Assembly: GCA_037178975.1 (NCBI GenBank) | Contig: JASJZH010000006.1 | Span: 1,054,001-1,118,000, forward strand | Origin: Oscheius tipulae | Lineage: Eukaryota; Nematoda; Chromadorea; Rhabditida; Rhabditidae | Length of the DNA: 64,000 bases | Direction of reading: 5' to 3' | Made by a program: the position numbers and the translations under genes | Notes under the pieces: generated by a model | What the model was told of the DNA's origin: nothing | What the model saw: the letters and a program-made list of their open reading frames with translations, nothing else | The model's database searches: none | Part shown: in pieces, positions 51,572-64,000 of the stretch | Numbering within the stretch: position 1 is the stretch's first letter | How the letters are laid out: the number at the start of each line of letters is the position of its first letter

Positions 51572-54500
51572 ATGCTGCTCATTGTCGCACTTCTCGGTGC
51601 AGTAGGCGCGCAACAAGCAGCTTTTTGCTATGATGAAGGAATAGGAGGTAAGCCACGGTTCGTTTGTCTTTCTAATTCAGCAAGAATGTCTTGGTGGTTC
51701 AATGTGCCCTGGCGGCGCGACATGTATCTATAACGGAACAGAAAAGTTCTGCTGCAACGACAACATGGTTTACACTTCCACAACAGGTGCAAATAAGTGA
51801 TCAGATTGTTGATAATTATAAAATTACAGTTGAGCCTATCACACAACCTCTGCCTTTTCAATACTGTGGCGATGATGGCTTAGGAGGTATAGTTCAAAAA
51901 AGGGTGAAAACGTTACTTTTCAAGAATGCCTTGGTGGATCTCTTTGCCCCGAGAGAGCTCAATGCATAAATAATGGAACAGCCAAGTTCTGTTGCGACAG
52001 TGAAAAAGTCTCCAACGAAGACCCTGCAGGTAAGTTGGAATACTGTAAAAATCACAATAGTTTAGGGGTAACAACAGCGTCGACTTGTACCAAAAAATGC
52101 TCTAACGCAGGAGAAGGAGGTAAACAAAACAAAAATTATCTAATCAAACTCTTTTCGCCTGCTTGGGAACAATGTGTCCGGACGGTGCAACGTGTATAGA
52201 CGGGAGCAAGAAAACATTTTGCTGTAGCAACGCAAATATATATTGTGCCACCCGTAAGTGTAATTTCTATTTCCGAAGAATCATCCGCTACCAAAGAGGA
52301 AACGCAAAAACTACGGGAATTTAAGCAAGTACGTCAACATCGACCTCTCTGCCCAAAACCTCCACTGCCAGCACTACTCCCACAACAACTTCGACGCCCA
52401 CAACAAGCACGACTCCAACGACGACGTCTACATCGACCAGCACAACATCGACGTCCACAACGAGTACGACTACAACGACAACATCGACGTCAACAACGAG
52501 CACGACTCCAACGACAACGTCTACATCGACAACAAGTACGACTCCAACGACGACGTCTACATCTACAATGAGCACGACTCCAACAACGACGTCTTCATCT
52601 ACAACGAGCACGACTCCAACAACGACATCTTCATCTACAATGAGCACGACTCCAACAACGACATCTTCATCTACAATGAGCACGACTCCAACAACAACAT
52701 CGATGTCGACAACAAGCACGACTCCGACAACGACATCTACATCTACAACGAGCACGACTCCAACGACGACATCTTCATCTACAATGAGCACGACTCCAAC
52801 AACGACATCTTCATCTACAATGAGCACGACTCCAACAACAACATCGATGTCGACAACAAGCACGACTCCGACAACGACATCTACATCTACAACGAGCACG
52901 ACTCCAACGACGACGTCTACATCTACAATGAGCACGACTCCAACAACGACGTCTTCATCTACAATGAGCACAACTCCAACAACAACATCGACGTCGACAA
53001 CAAGCACGACTCCGACAACGACATCGATGTCGACAACAAGCACGACTCCGACAACGACATCTACATCTACAACGAGCACGACTCCAACGACGACGTCTAC
53101 ATCTACAATGAGCACGACTCCAACAACGACGTCTTCATCTACAACGAGCACGACTCCAACAACGACATCTTCATCTACAATGAGCACGACTCCAACAACG
53201 ACGTCTTCATCTACAATGAGCACGACTCCAACAACGACATCTTCATCTACAATGAGCACGACTCCAACAACAACATCTATGTCGACAACAAGCACGACAC
53301 CGACAAGGACATCTACATCTACAACGAGCACGACTCCAACAACAACATCGACGTCGACAACAAGCACGACTCCAACGACGACGTCTACATCTACAATGAA
53401 CACGACTCCAACAACAACATCGACGTCGACAACAAGCACGACTCCAACGACGACATCTTCATCTACAATGAGCACGACTCCAACAACAACATCGATGTCG
53501 ACAACAAGCACGACTCCGACAACGACATCTACATCTACAACGAGCACGACTCCAACGACGACGTCTACATCTACAATGAGCACGACTCCAACAACGACGT
53601 CTTCATCTACAATGAGCACGACTCCAACAACGACATCTTCATCTACAATGAGCACGACTCCAACAACAACATCGATGTCGACAACAAGCACGACTCCGAC
53701 AACGACATCTACATCTACAACGAGCACGACTCCAACAACAACATCGACGTCGACAACAAGCACGACTCCAACGACGACGTCTACATCTACAATGAGCACG
53801 ACTCCAACAACGACATCTTCATCTACAATGAGCACGACTCCAACAACAACATCGATGTCGACAACAAGCACGACTCCGACAACGACATCTACATCTACAA
53901 CGAGCACGACTCCAACGACGACGTCTTCATCTACAATGAGCACGACTCCAACAACGACATCTTCATCTACAATGAGCACGACTCCAACAACAACATCGAC
54001 GTCGACAACAAGCACGACTCCAACGACAACATCGACGTCGACAACAAGCACGACTCCAACGACGACGTCTACATCTACAATGAGCACGACTCCAACAACG
54101 ACATCTTCATCTACAATGAGCACGACTCCAACAACAACATCGATGTCGACAACAAGCACGACTCCGACAACGACATCTACATCTACAACGAGCACGACTC
54201 CAACGACGACGTCTACATCTACAATGAGCACGACTCCAACAACGACGTCTTCATCTACAATGAGCACGACTCCAACAACAACATCGACGTCGACAACAAG
54301 CACGACTCCGACAACGACATCGATGTCGACAACAAGCACGACTCCGACAACGACATCTACATCTACAACGAGCACGACTCCAACGACGACGTCTACATCT
54401 ACAATGAGCACGACTCCAACAACGACGTCTTCATCTACAACGAGCACGACTCCAACAACGACATCTTCATCTACAATGAGCACGACTCCAACAACGACGT

Positions 54501-57267
54501 CTTCATCTACAATGAGCACGACTCCAACAACGACATCTTCATCTACAATGAGCACGACTCCAACAACAACATCGATGTCGACAACAAGCACGACTCCGAC
54601 AACGACATCTACATCTACAACGAGCACGACTCCAACGACGACGTCTACATCTACAATGAGCACGACTCCAACAACGACGTCTTCATCTACAATGAGCACG
54701 ACTCCAACAACGACATCTTCATCTACAATGAGCACGACTCCAACAACAACATCGATGTCGACAACAAGCACGACTCCGACAACGACATCTACATCTACAA
54801 CGAGCACGACTCCAACAACAACATCGACGTCGACAACAAGCACGACTCCAACGACGACGTCTACATCTACAATGAGCACGACTCCAACAACGACATCTTC
54901 ATCTACAATGAGCACGACTCCAACAACAACATCGATGTCGACAACAAGCACGACTCCGACAACGACATCTACATCTACAACGAGCACGACTCCAACGACG
55001 ACGTCTTCATCTACAATGAGCACGACTCCAACAACGACATCTTCATCTACAATGAGCACGACTCCAACAACAACATCGACGTCGACAACAAGCACGACTC
55101 CAACGACAACATCGACGTCGACAACAAGCACGACTCCAACGACGACGTCTACATCTACAATGAGCACGACTCCAACAACGACGTCTTCATCTACAATGAG
55201 CACGACTCCAACAACAACATCGACGTCGACAACAAGCACGACTCCAACGACAACATCGACGTTGACAACAAGCACGACTCCGACAACGACATCTACATCT
55301 ACAACGAGCACGACTCCAACGACGACGTCTACATCTACAATGAGCACGACTCCAACAACGACGTCTTCATCTACAATGAGCACGACTCCAACAATGACGT
55401 CTTCATCTACAATGAGCACGACTCCAACAACAACATCGACGAAGCAAACAACATTTGCACCTACCACAATTGCAATGACAACTTCTCGGATTCAAGCCAC
55501 TACAATTTCTGGTAATACTTCGGCTGGTGGCCCGGTTCATTCAAACGGTTTTTCGCGAGCTTTTTCTTTTTGGCGGATTTTTGAGCTTTCTTCACGATTT
55601 TAATATTTCTCATTGTTCTTCATCATTTTCTGACGGGATTTGACGTTTTCTCCTCCCAAAATATTGTTTAAAGGCAAATAAGCATTTTATTTAGAGGATG
55701 GTGGGAAAATTGATTGGATTCTTTCTTCGTTCGGCCAACTTAAAGGGCCAATAAGCGCGGCTTGCGCGCGAAAAATCGTTTAAACGAACGGGGCCACCTG
55801 CCGAAGTATTACCCAATTTCTTCAACAACTGCTTTAGGTATTTTTGATCCGTTTGACAACCCATACCATATTATATTTTGGTCCATGTCGTATTTGTATG
55901 TGTTTCATTTGATCTGTTCCTTGCGCATTTCTACTCTATTTTCAATTTTATTTAATCACAATTCATTTGCTCGCTTTTCAAATGGAAAGTGATCTAATAA
56001 TAACAGAGCAAAAAGCGAAAAGTGCATAGTTTTACAACTAAATGTTACAGCCTGTGCTGATAACTCTTCTATTAACTGTGGGGGAATGGTCACCTATTGC
56101 AACAACTCACAATACTACACGCTCATGACAAAGCAGTGTCCGATCACCTGTAAACGATGTAGTGTCATCACGACTGTTGCTGCTACAACTCCAATAGGTT
56201 AGTTTCGGTTTTATGTATTTTGTCTTAAATTCCCTTTTTCAGCTTGTTCAGACAATGCATCTAGTAATTGTCCCTTAATGACTTCCTATTGTAACAACCC
56301 TACATATTACAATCTAATGAGTGTGCAATGTCCTAAGACTTGTAATAGATGTAGTCTTGCTAGTACGCTGTCAGCTACTACCGCAGTTGTCCCCGTAACA
56401 CCAACAGGTGAAATAGTTGCTTGCAAAATATTCCAATTCAGCATGCGTTGATAATTCTTCTTCGAATTGCCCTACCATGAGCACCTACTGTAACAACTCG
56501 CAGTATTACAGTTTGATGACTGTTCAGTGTCCCAAGACTTGCAAAAGGTGTAATGGAGGCACAACGCTTCCACCCTCGAGTAGATTTCTAACATAACTAA
56601 GCAACATGAACTTTTAGCTTGTTATGATAACTCCAGTTCGAACTGCCCATCGATGATTACCTATTGTAACAATCCTACCTACTACAATCTTATGACGGAG
56701 CAGTGTCCAAAGAGTTGCAATCGTTGTGAAAACTCAGCTACTTCTAGCAGTGGGATTTTTGTAAAACAAGACAATTTTGTATTCAGATTGCTTTGATAAC
56801 CAGACCAGTAACTGTCCCGCAATGGCTGTCTATTGCAGTAACCCCACATATTACAACTTGATGACTTCACAGTGTCCTTACACCTGTAAGCGCTGTGGAG
56901 TTGCTATCACCACTGCCCCAACCACGCGTGAGTTTCCATTTGGACAAAGTAAGCAGTTACAGAGTGCCGAAACAATGCTTCGGTATCGTGTGCCTCCATG
57001 GTATCTTATTGCAACAATGCCGCATACCAAACTTTGATGGCTGCTCAGTGCCCAGTGACTTGTAATAAATGTGGGGTGACAGTAGCTCCAGCAGCGACTG
57101 TTTTTGTTCCAGGTTAATCAACACAGAACTCGGTTTTAATATCTTTAGCGTGCAATGATGTTTCGACAAGTTGTGCTTCAATGTCAAGCTATTGCACTAA
57201 CACCGCTTACCTAACTCTGATGACACAACAGTGCGCCAAGACCTGCAATAAGTGCCCTACTGGATAA
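51572..57267 (+). CDS. Giant secreted mucin 2: Cys modules, Thr-rich array, 7 ShK domains
   Basis: A paralogue of the 39915 gene with the same plan. The signal peptide (MLLIVALLGAVGAQQ) is in exon 51572-51647. Cys modules are in 51685-51786, 51830-51886, 51925-52029, 52066-52119 and about 52159-52252 (CLGGSMCPGGATCIYNG, FCC; CLGTMCPDGATCIDG). The Thr array is in exon 52326 to 55510/55511. Seven ShK exons follow: 56051-56197, 56243-56407, 56442-56579, 56618-56749, 56787-56927, 56963-57112 and 57149-57267. All introns are phase 1, and the array stays open in one frame. Two oddities: the acceptor before the exon at 52159 reads TTTTCGCC, with no AG (expected TTTTCAGCC), and a MITE interrupts the end of the array exon. 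Inferred role as for mucin 1. Confidence 0.82.
52326..55500 (+). repeat. 3.2-kb Thr/Ser tandem array of mucin 2
   Basis: 36-bp units coding STTPTTTS(S/T/M)ST(M/T), richer in TCTTCATCTACAATGAGC variants (Ser, Met) than the other two arrays. About 640 bp (roughly 53461-54100) recurs unchanged at 54541-55180, an offset of 1080 bp or exactly 30 units. The frame is open from 52328 on. Confidence 0.93.
55511..55813. mobile_element. 303-bp MITE with 50-bp TIRs and 8-bp target duplication
   Basis: The ends are inverted copies over 50 bp with six mismatches, starting GGTAATACTTCGGC and including GGTGGCCC and TTTTTCGCG. The 8-bp sequence CAATTTCT flanks it exactly on both sides (55503-55510 and 55814-55821). 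An 8-bp duplication fits hAT-like transposition, though the GGTAAT terminus is not the usual hAT CAG start, so the superfamily is open. Without the element the flanks read on in the mucin frame, ...ATTISSTTAL plus a G and a GTATTT donor. The element therefore landed in coding sequence. Confidence 0.9.
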
Positions 57268-58004
57268 CAAAAATACAAGCGGCAAACTAATAATAATGAA
57301 TCAAATGTTAAAACAGATTTTCGAGACAGATCGAGGAGTTGCTATGGCCAGCAGCTTGTCTCCAGAGAGAGTGGCTCGGCGAGAGAAAGCGCTTGTCTTT
57401 CAGGAAGAGTGGCCAGGCGTCGAAGATCAGCTTGTCCAAAAGAGTCGTTTCCGTATTCAATTCCTTTTTTTGTCGTCATATACTGGCTTTGTGAACGCAC
57501 TTTAAAACCTTTGCACCCACTCCCATCCCCCCACTTCATACACTCTGAACACACCCCCTTATTTGTCGAACCCACTTCCCATACTTGGAACCCAGTTCCT
57601 ACTCCTAGAAGACATTTCCTATCCCTAGAACTCGCTTTAATTCTTCCCCTGGGACAGTGCAGAACGATCAAACCGGGCTAACTGTTTAATAGTTTAGTAG
57701 AACAAAAAAAATTAGAATGAAACTGATAAGAAAATTAAAAATAACAGGTTTCTCTTTGAGGTTTGTTCTTCTAAACATACGCAGAATAATAGTATCGAAT
57801 GTGGCACTGGAATAGTTCTACGTTAAATTTTTCTATCGTTGTACTTTGAGTTGGTTGCACGGTCCGGAACTCATTAGAATGAATAAGAGGGCTTATTACT
57901 TCAAAAGACGTATTTTAAAAAAAGATTTAAGGGTAATCATGGATAAACCATAAAGAACATTCATATTTTTATTACTTGTACTCGGTGTGTTTTTAGTGAA
58001 TCTT
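57268..58004. other. Convergent intergenic region
   Basis: Lies between the ends of mucin 2 (plus) and the TSP1-mucin (minus). It contains a C-rich stretch at 57505-57600 and the minus-strand AATAAA at 57973-57968. No gene seen. Confidence 0.5.
57968..57973 (-). terminator. Poly(A) signal of the TSP1-mucin gene
   Basis: AATAAA on the minus strand, 31 nt beyond the TAG at 58007-58005. Confidence 0.65.
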
Positions 58005-61000
58005 CTAGGCGCAGACGAACTTTCCGCTGACAATCTTCTTGGTGTACGGCGAGCAACAAGATGCACGAGGGTAGAGACAAACCGAATTTCCGCAAGCACT
58101 GTTTGCAGTAAAGGCACCCCTAAAAATAGCTCATAAAATGGATAGTTGAGCGTTTTCTTACGTGCATTGACATCCCGAGGGGAAACAGTAACGATACTGA
58201 GAAATGACTCCGCAGTTTCCGCAAGTATCGTTGCAGACGGCACTTTGAGAGTTCGCCCAAGCAGTCCAAGTTCCAGTACAAGTGGTCGGCTAAAAATTCC
58301 GATTAGATTTACAACAGTCCTTTCTAACCGGGCTATTTTGACAGAATTTCACACCGTCATAACCGACGGCTTGATATTTTCCAGTGCAACAAGAACTGGC
58401 TCCGGCGCATGCAGCAGCTCCGCAGGACTGAGTTTCTGTAGCGGATCCACTGAAAGACACAATATCTTTTTCTGAACCAGGGGCATACGTGCACGGACAA
58501 CCGTATTTGGCCGATGAGCAGATTCTATTTCTTGTCTGACTTCCGCAAAGACCACAGGTAGCTGAACATGTGGACCATATACCCCAGTCTGACCATAATC
58601 CAAGACCGCCTAGACACAAAAAAATGAATGCTTAAAAAATTGGCGATCTACTTGGTGGACAGCAGGTTGTGTTCTCGTACTGAGCTGCAGGAGCTGCTGG
58701 AAGAGGACCACAAATAAATGCTGAGCCTTGAATCTTCTTCACATAGGGGCTCTGAAATTGGTTCAACCACAATTTCTGTCGAGTGCTTACACAACAGGAT
58801 GCTCTAGGGTAGAGACAGACAGCGGTACCGCAGACTTGGGTGAAAGTGGTAACACCACTGAAATAACGGAATTCAAGAACTGTTACTCGAAATTACGTGC
58901 AAGGACAACCATAGTTTTCACTCAAACATCTTCGGGTCATTGGCTGAACTCCGCAACTTCCACAAGTATCGTTACATGCTGACTGCGCTGTCCATTCACT
59001 CCATATACCTCAACCCCTCTAATTAGACCCATAATCCATTTGCAAACCGTATGTTGGACAGCAACTTGGACAGCCAGGAGCCGGTGAAGTTCCAATAGCG
59101 GTTTCATTCAGAGTTGGCTGAAAAGTTCATGGGTTTTCAGACACGAAGCTTAGTTTTACTGTTATGCCACACTGCTGCATTCCATTGATGACCATTGCTG
59201 AATAACCGGGGCAGCAGGACAATCTACAGTTCCAGATGGTTACTCCTATTACAAAGCTTACCTCGGGAAGTAACAGACACCAGTATTGCATTGAGTTGAA
59301 TAGTTGGAAGAACCCCTAAAAGTAACTGTTTTCGAAAAAAAATCTGCGACCTACGTGCAAGGGCAGCCTCTGGCCTCCGACAAGCAAGTTCTTGTTTTGG
59401 TGACATTACCACATGCTCCACACTGAAATGTTAGATTTCTCCCTAAATCAAATCGTTCGTACGTAGTCAGAACACTGAGTCGGCGTTTGGGTCCATTCAG
59501 ACCAAGTTCCGTTCGGTTCACAACACGTTGCTGGTGGGAGAGTACAATTTTCGTCATACGGCGCATAGGGAGTGGTGTAATTTGGCTAAAACGTTGCTTA
59601 TACAAACAAGTAAACTTTCGGAAACCTGCGGGCCACATTGGAACTGCGAATTGACGACCATTGAAGTGTAGGGAGCACAACAAGACAGTCTTGGGAAATA
59701 ACATACACCAAGGTTGCAATTAATCACTCTAGTACTGACACCTCTGAAATTGTGGGTATTCCAACTTTTTCTTTAGAATTTGAGAGCATATCAAACGGTG
59801 ACCTAAGTCAAAAAACTTACTGGCATGAGCAGTTCTGGTTTTCCGTCAAGCAAACCCTAGATTGTGTTGTGTTTCCGCAGCTTCCACACGTGTCCGTGCA
59901 TCCTGAAAACGTCTGTTAAACGTTACTTGTAAAAAAAACTAACCAGTTCCGGTTGACCACTCACTCCAGTAACCTCCCTGAAAACGTCAATTTTTCTCTT
60001 CAAACATTTGCTTACACTAGCTGGACAGCAGTTATAACACAAAGTGGATGGAGGCGGATCGGTATCGTCGATATTTGAGCAGACAAAGGTGTTAGAAGTC
60101 CGGTCAATAATCTTGATTCTACTGCCGCAACAGGTCGAACGAGGGTAGAGACATGGTGGGTTACCACACTCAGACTGTTTTGTTGTAGCACCACTACATA
60201 GCATTATTTGACAAAATAAAAACAAAAAACCTACGCGCATGGACAACCATATTCATCAGAGAGACAAAAACGCTGTTTTGTTGTCGTACCACAGTTACCG
60301 CAAGTATCCGTGCAAGGGGTCGTTCCCGATGACCATTCGGACCAGACACCTCCCATTACGCAACAACTAGCGTTCTGACCGCAAATCATTGGAGAGGGAG
60401 AAGGTGTTGGTGCGGTCTGAAATAAACTCGTCATTTTTCTTTTATATTGAGTATTGTACCACTGGACCGCAAGTTGTGAGATTATTGCCGTTAGGGTCTT
60501 GCATAGTGTAGCCCGTACAACATGTGGCTGGACTGGTCGTTGTTCCATTTGTGGTACACGGAGCCGGGTTACAGTTTCTCCTGTCTGTCGAATCACCGCT
60601 TAAATTTAAATGTAAAGAGCAGCAAAAAATGGGTTACAAGCAAGGACAGGTCGCGGAGCTACAAGTACGTGTTAAAGTCTGGAAACTGCAGGAACCACAA
60701 GCTTGCCCAGATGCGGGGCACGCTGTTGTAACCTGAACCCTTTATTGTTCCCTTCTAACAATGTACAAACAGTCCACTCAGACCAGCTTCCTGTGGATCT
60801 ACAAGAAACCGTTTCCGTCGAATTGCCTGTACATGGGCAATTCCATTTTGTTGAAGAGCACGTGCGGCTTCGAGACGATGTGCCGCCGCACTAAAAAGTT
60901 TTTAATGCACGTCAAATGAGGATTGTAACACCTGTCCACATGTACCGCCGCTGCAGGCGCTCCAAGAACCCCACGGCGCCCAGAATCCACTTGCTTGGCA

Positions 61001-64000
61001 GCAGTATGACGAAATATCAGGCGACGGAGCTTCGGTGGGCTAGAATTTTTATTTTGCGTGGTTTTTCAAAAACCAACCTGTGGCCCACACGCGTGTGTCG
61101 AATTGAGAACCATGTGAGTATAGGGAGAGCAGCAAGAGAGCCTATGCGAACCGTAGATGATAAAATACGAATCGAACACACCTTGGGAAATAACAAACTC
61201 CAATATTACAGCTTCGCAAGACTGTAGCATTTCCGCTAAAACAAAAAATTAAGCTAGACAACAGATTTCCTACGTGCAAGGGCAGCTAGCAGTATCGCTG
61301 AGACATTCTCTTGTATACAACAACTGGGCACAAGACCCGCAGGTATCGCCACATGTCTCCGTTGTGGTCCATTCGGACCATATGCCACCAATTGAACAAC
61401 ATGTCTCGGGATCTGTCTGCAACTAACAAATAAAACGGAGAACACCCACATGAAACAGTAGTTGTCGATACAGAAGTACTCGTCGTAGACGTGGACGTCG
61501 TCGTCGGAGTCGTACTCGTGATAGACGACGAAGTAGTGCTAGTCGACGTGGACGTCGTGGTTGGAGTCGTGCTCGTAGTTGATGTGGACGTCGTTGTTGG
61601 AGTAGTGCTCGTGGTTGATGTGGAAGTTGCGCTTGTCGATGTGGACGTCGTGGTTGGAGACGTGCTCGTAGTTGATGTGGACGTCGTTGTTGGAGTCGTG
61701 CTCGTGGTTGATGTGGAAGTTGCGCTTGTCGATGTGGACGTCGTGGTTGGAGTCGTGCTCGTAGTAGACGTGGAAGTGGTCGTCGGAGTCGTGCTCGTGG
61801 TTGACGTGGACGTCGTTGTTGCAGTCGTGCTTGTAGTAAACGTGGACGTCGTTGTTGGAGTCGTGCTCGTAGTAGACGTGGACGTCGTGGTTGGAGTCAT
61901 GCTCGTAGTTGATGTAGACGTCGTTGTTGGAGTCGTGCTCGTAGTTGATGTGAAAGTTGTGCTTGTCGATGTGGACGTCGTGGTTGGAGTCGTGCTCGTA
62001 GTTGATGTGGACGTCGTTGTTGGAGTAGTGCTCGTGGTAGACGTGGACGTCGTGGTTGGAGTCATGCTCGTAGTTGATGTAGACGTCGTTGTTGGAGTCG
62101 TGCTCGTAGTTGATGTAGACGTCGTGGTTGGAGTCGTGCTCGTAGTAGACGTGGACGTCATCGACGGAGTCGTGCTCGTAGTAGACGTGGAAGTGGTCGT
62201 CGGAGTCGTGCTCGTGGTTGACGTGGACGTCGTTGTTGCAGTCGTGCTCGTAGTAAACGTGGACGTCGTGGTTGGAGTCGTACTCGTAGTCGACGTGGAC
62301 GTCGTTGTTGGAGTCGTGCTCGTGGTTGATGTGGAAGTTGTGCTTGTCGATGTGGACGTCGTGGTTGGAGTCGTGCTCGTAGTTGATGTGGACGTCGTTG
62401 TTGGAGTAGTGCTCGTGGTAGACGTGGACGTCGTGGTTGGAGTCGTGCTCGTAGTTGATGTGGACGTCGTGGTTGGAGTCGTGCTCGTAGTCGACGTGGA
62501 CGTCGTGGTTGGAGTCGTGCTCGTGGTAGACGTGGACGTCGTGGTTGGAGTCGTGCTCGTGGTAGATGTGGACGTCGTGGTTGGAGTCGTACTCGTAGTC
62601 GACGTGGACGTCGTTGTTGGAGTCGTGCTCGTGGTTGATGTGGAAGTTGTGCTTGTCGATGTGGACGTCGTGGTTGGAGTCGTGCTCGTAGTTGATGTGG
62701 ACGTCGTGGTTGGAGTAATGCTCGTGGTAGACGTGGACGTCGTGGTTGGAGTCGTGCTCGTAGTTGATGTGGACGTCGTTGTTGGAGTAGTGCTCGTGGT
62801 AGACGTGGACGTCGTGGTTGGAGTCGTGCTCGTAGTTGATGTGGACGTCGTGGTTGGAGTCGTGCTCGTAGTTGATGTGGACGTCGTGGTTGGAGTCGTG
62901 CTCGTAGTTGATGTAGACGTCGTTGTTGGAGTAGTGCTCGTAGTCGACGTGGACGTCGTGGTTGGAGTCGTGCTCGTGGTAGACGCGGACGTCGTGGTTG
63001 GAGTCGTACTCGTAGTCGACGTGGACGTCGTTGTTGGAGTCGTGCTCGTGGTTGATGTGGAAGTTGTGCTTGTCGATGTGGACGTCGTGGTTGGAGTCGT
63101 GCTCGTAGTTGATGTGGACGTCGTTGTTGGAGTCGTGCTCGTGGTAGACGTGGACGTCGTGGTTGGAGTCGTGCTCGTAGTTGATGTGGACGTCGTGGTT
63201 GGAGTCGTGCTCGTAGTTGAAGTGGAAGTTGTGCTTGTCGATGTGGACGTCGTGGTTGGAGCCGTGCTCGTAGTTGATGTGGACGTCGTTGTTGGAGTCG
63301 TGCTCGTGGTAGACGTGGACGTCGTTGTTGGAGTCGTGCTCGTAGTTGATGTGGACGTCGTGGTTGGAGCCGTGCTCGTAGTTGATGTGGACGTCGTTGT
63401 TGGAGTCGTGCTCGTGGTAGACGTGGACGTCGTTGTTGGAGTCGTGCTCGTGGTTGATGTGGAAGTTGTGCTTGTCGATGTGGACGTCGTGGTTGGAGTC
63501 GTGCTCGTGGTAGACATGGACGTCGTTGTTGGAGTCGTACTCGTAGTTGATGTGGAAGTTGTGCTTGTCGATGTGGACGTCGTGGTTGGAGTCGTGCTCG
63601 TGGTAGACATGGACGTCGTTGTTGGAGTAGTGCTCGTAGTTGATGTGGAAGTTGTGCTTGTCGATGTGGACGTCGTGGTTGGAGTCGTGCTCGTAGTTGA
63701 TGTGGACGTCGTTGTTGGAGTCGTGCTCGTAGTCGACGTGGACGTCGTTGTTGGAGTCGTGCTCGTAGTCGAAGTGGACGTCGTTGTTGGAGTCGTGCTC
63801 GTAGTTGATGTGGACGTCGTTGTTGGAGTCGTGCTCGTAGTCGACGTGGACGTCGTTGTTGGAGTCGTGCTCGTGGTAGACGTGGACGTCGTTGTTGGAG
63901 TTGTGCTCATGGTAGACGTGGACGTCGTGGTTGGAGTCGTGCTCGTAGTTGATGTAGACGTCGTTGTTGGAGTCGTGCTCGTAGTTGATGTGGACGTCGT
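58005..64000 (-). CDS. Giant mucin with nine thrombospondin-1-like modules (5' end outside window)
   Basis: The minus strand enters the window inside a Thr-rich array exon (>64000-61450), then runs through some twenty small exons to a TAG at 58007-58005. First exons: 61412-61274, 61235-61182, 61141-61078, 61039-60932, 60890-60771, 60732-60638, 60598-60460, 60416-60235; all junctions checked keep phase. Nine composite modules occur, each with a TSP1-like half (GGVWSEWSS, then CTDTCGNCG, ending GCPC) and usually a second half with CLYPRASCC or CYFPRLSCC. WSxW-type cores lie near 61.39, 60.97, 60.78, 60.33, 59.97, 59.50, 59.00, 58.59 and 58.27 kb (the second and ninth are weaker). Known: TSP1 repeats are extracellular adhesion modules, and the WSxW Trp can be C-mannosylated. 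Inferred: a secreted matrix or surface protein. Introns are mostly 37-45 nt. Confidence 0.85.
61451..64000 (-). repeat. Thr/Ser/Pro tandem array of the TSP1-mucin (continues past window)
   Basis: At least 2.5 kb of 36-bp units coding STTSTTPTTTST, with inserted STSTTSTST blocks. The minus-strand frame is open to the window edge. Units closely resemble those of mucin 1 (ACGTCCAC, AGCACGACTCCAAC) despite the opposite orientation. Confidence 0.93.

Overview
The window reads as nuclear DNA of a nematode; the species cannot be named from it. Coding regions are split by tiny introns (many 34-45 nt, GTAAG donors, TTTTCAG or sometimes TTAAG/TTCAAG acceptors). Nematode-style 5S rRNA genes, cytosolic tRNA genes with full A and B boxes, tandem ShK (ShKT) domains and lineage-specific secreted families all point the same way. 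Exon structures given here were chained by hand; where stated, every junction keeps phase and the summed length is divisible by three.

Layout. 0.8-4.8 kb (minus): a short, divergent myosin motor fused to an SH3-like end, with a dead RTE-type LINE fragment in one intron. 5-10 kb: sparse sequence with an inverted-repeat element (5833-6258), two small minus-strand coding models, and a 5S rRNA gene split by a TA-duplicating element. 10.6-17.2 kb (plus): a four-EF-hand calmodulin-like gene with two alternative first exons; its introns hold a 5S gene, a degenerate 5S copy, tRNA-Pro and tRNA-Gly. 18-23.8 kb: three paralogous secreted proteins with the same intron positions. 24-33 kb: mostly non-coding, with tRNA-Gly(GCC), three tRNA-Glu(CTC) and a tRNA-Glu pseudogene. 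33.0-37.6 kb (plus): a complete 22-exon metabotropic glutamate receptor (family C GPCR). 39.9-64 kb: three giant Thr/Ser-rich mucin-like genes. Two on plus have the order CC-type Cys modules, Thr-rich array, ShK repeats. The third, on minus and cut by the window edge, has a Thr-rich array followed by nine thrombospondin-1-like modules.

The mucin cluster is the most distinctive region. The three genes share a 36-bp Thr/Ser/Pro repeat unit, are amplified in higher-order blocks, and look like secreted surface-coat or extracellular-matrix proteins (inference). In the second mucin a 303-bp MITE with a perfect 8-bp target duplication sits in the end of the mucin exon, and its terminal repeat supplies an in-phase splice donor. 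In the first mucin the Thr-rich reading frame jumps twice near 41.2 and 41.6 kb, so that copy is either mis-assembled or broken.
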